64,000 nucleotides of DNA from Holacanthus passer (taxonomy: Eukaryota; Chordata; Actinopteri; Pomacanthidae): the NCBI GenBank assembly GCA_025331565.1, contig JAFREQ010000078.1, positions 186,001-250,000 on the forward strand, given 5' to 3'. Position 1 is the first letter of the stretch. The number at the start of each line of letters is the position of its first letter. The notes beneath the pieces were generated by a model, which ran no database searches, had not been told where the DNA came from, and worked only from the letters and a program-made list of their open reading frames with translations. Positions 62,601 to 64,000 of the stretch are shown here, in pieces. Both the position numbers and the translations under genes were made by a program.

Positions 62601-63477
62601 TATTCAACGGTAATTATCAATAATGACTGACAAAGATGAATCAAGAACAATTTGGATAATTATAATAATAATATTAATAATATTCAGGAAAAATGCCACA
62701 AGATGTATTTTATTCCAGCTTCAGAAACTGTATCACTCCAAACTGAATATATTGGGATTGCTATGGATTATTCATTGGACGGTCCTGAAGAAACTGTGGT
62801 AAACATTTCATATCATTTTTCTGACATTTTATAAACTACACAATCAATCGATTCATTGAAATGCTGCAGAGAGCATTCAAAGATAAAACTAATCATTTAC
62901 TCTGGGTCTAGCTCTACTACAAATCAACCACGAATAGAAGGCAAACACTCCAGCTGGAGCAAATACAGGGCCAGGCAGTTGTTGTTGCTTATATAACCGT
63001 GTGACCTGCAAAGCTGATACTGGCAATCAGGCTTCCTGGAGTGCTAATGTGCTGATCCAGTCTGCTAACCAACTGATAGGAACACATCCTCTACTGGCCG
63101 ACGGGATTCCAGTTCATCAGTCTGCCTGCTGACCCTGCAGCCCCTGACCTGTGATCACCTGCCAAGACTGTTTCCACTGAAGCCAGGCAGCGAGTCAGAG
63201 ACCGACCAAGTGTGATTTACCCCCTGCAGCGTTTTTATTATTAACCTGATCTCATGACAAAGATGCGATGGCACGCGTACATAAACACACTTTACTTACA
63301 GAGACACATGTTCCTTTGTTCTGGGCTATCAAAACATCTGCTGAGGGGAGGTCATACACAGAATTAGCCAAAAACAAATGTGGGTGTATCTGTATAGATC
63401 AGTAGTTGCAAGGAGAAGAAGTTTGATTTTGTCAACTTACAAGTGTGTGTATGTGTGTGTGTGCACATGTGTTAGCC

Positions 63478-63493
63478 TTTTTTTTTTTTTTTA
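63478..63493. repeat. poly-T tract
   Basis: About 15 T in a row after a GTGTGT-rich stretch (63444-63463). The sequence after it (63500-63720) is repeat-free and could be conserved non-coding DNA, but shows no specific motif cluster. Confidence 0.75.
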
Positions 63494-64000
63494 CAATGTC
63501 CAATTTTCCGGAAGTCTGCTGGAGCCTCCCGCTGCTCTGGGCCTCAGCGGATGACTTCTTATTGTGGGTTTGGAGCCTCAGAGCAATTAGATGAGTTTAT
63601 GGTAAGCGCTAAGAAGCGGAGAAGCTTGTCATTCTGTCAGAGCTGATTTCCCCCCTCACTCCAAATGCCGACCTCTCTGGGCTGCCAGGGGTGGACGCGG
63701 CCCACAGCCATGGATTTAGAAAAAAAAAAGATTTGAGGGAAGTGGAACGTTTCAGAACCCTGCAGTGATCGGTTTTTTACTTCCTCTAACTACATTTTTG
63801 TTGCTAAGCAATTTAAGCCAAAACATGCTTGCTGGATTTGATGGCAATGTAAATAATTGTATCCAGCAAAAGGACTGATGGGAACTTGCAATACTTATGC
63901 ATGAATAGATGGACCCACAGTGGTTTGCTGAAGCTTTAGAGCTCTTCAAGGCTTTCATTCTTAAAGATTATATTGGTTACAGTGCATGCATTTTGAATAG

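Larger units (their letters stand above)
30613..64000 (-). other. presumed ddah1 intron 1 (continues beyond window)
   Basis: This is the 33.4 kb upstream of ddah1 exon 2. I looked for an exon 1 encoding the conserved LPDCVFVED segment and found none, so the whole stretch is best read as intron, as in human, where the first intron is very long. Repeats and transposon fossils are listed separately. I see nothing in 40.0-45.0 kb, 51.0-54.9 kb and 55.4-60.3 kb beyond short A/T runs and chance reading frames. Confidence 0.65.

Overview
This is vertebrate, almost certainly teleost, genomic DNA. The genes are split by GT-AG introns, and the intergenic and intronic DNA holds CA/TG microsatellites, fossil Tc1-like and hAT DNA transposons, an L2-type LINE fragment and short interspersed repeats of the kind found in spiny-rayed (percomorph) fish. 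Almost all of the short reading frames in the window are chance frames in non-coding DNA. I find two real protein-coding genes and nothing bacterial or viral.

Region 1 (about 1-9.2 kb, + strand) is a complete mpl gene, encoding the thrombopoietin receptor. Twelve exons from 171 to 8222 splice in frame to a 637-residue type I cytokine receptor. It has a signal peptide, two cytokine-receptor modules ending in WSSWS and WSDWS, one transmembrane helix, a Box 1 motif and a tail that keeps the NHSYLPL tyrosine site of human MPL. The human protein is 635 residues, also from 12 exons. GATA-like and Ets-like sites sit just upstream of the start codon.

Region 2 (about 8.2-11.7 kb) is the convergent intergenic gap, with candidate polyadenylation signals for both genes.

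Region 3 (11.7-64 kb, - strand) is ddah1, encoding dimethylarginine dimethylaminohydrolase 1, which hydrolyses asymmetric dimethylarginine, an inhibitor of nitric-oxide synthase. Exons 2-6 (30612 down to 11705) encode about 183 residues, including the Asp, Arg, His and Cys active-site positions. Exon 1, about 100 residues in human, was not found and presumably lies beyond position 64000. If so, everything from 30613 to the right edge is more than 33 kb of first intron. That intron and the smaller ddah1 introns contain repeats, transposon fossils and a few stretches that look like conserved regulatory DNA.

The two genes have no evident functional link; they are convergent neighbours. I found no convincing undescribed system. 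The observations most worth checking are the absence of the RWQFP juxtamembrane motif in this Mpl, the identical intron-phase series in its two receptor modules, a homeodomain-site cluster near 20.2-20.4 kb, several foldback and terminal-inverted-repeat elements, and fossils of at least two DNA-transposon superfamilies.
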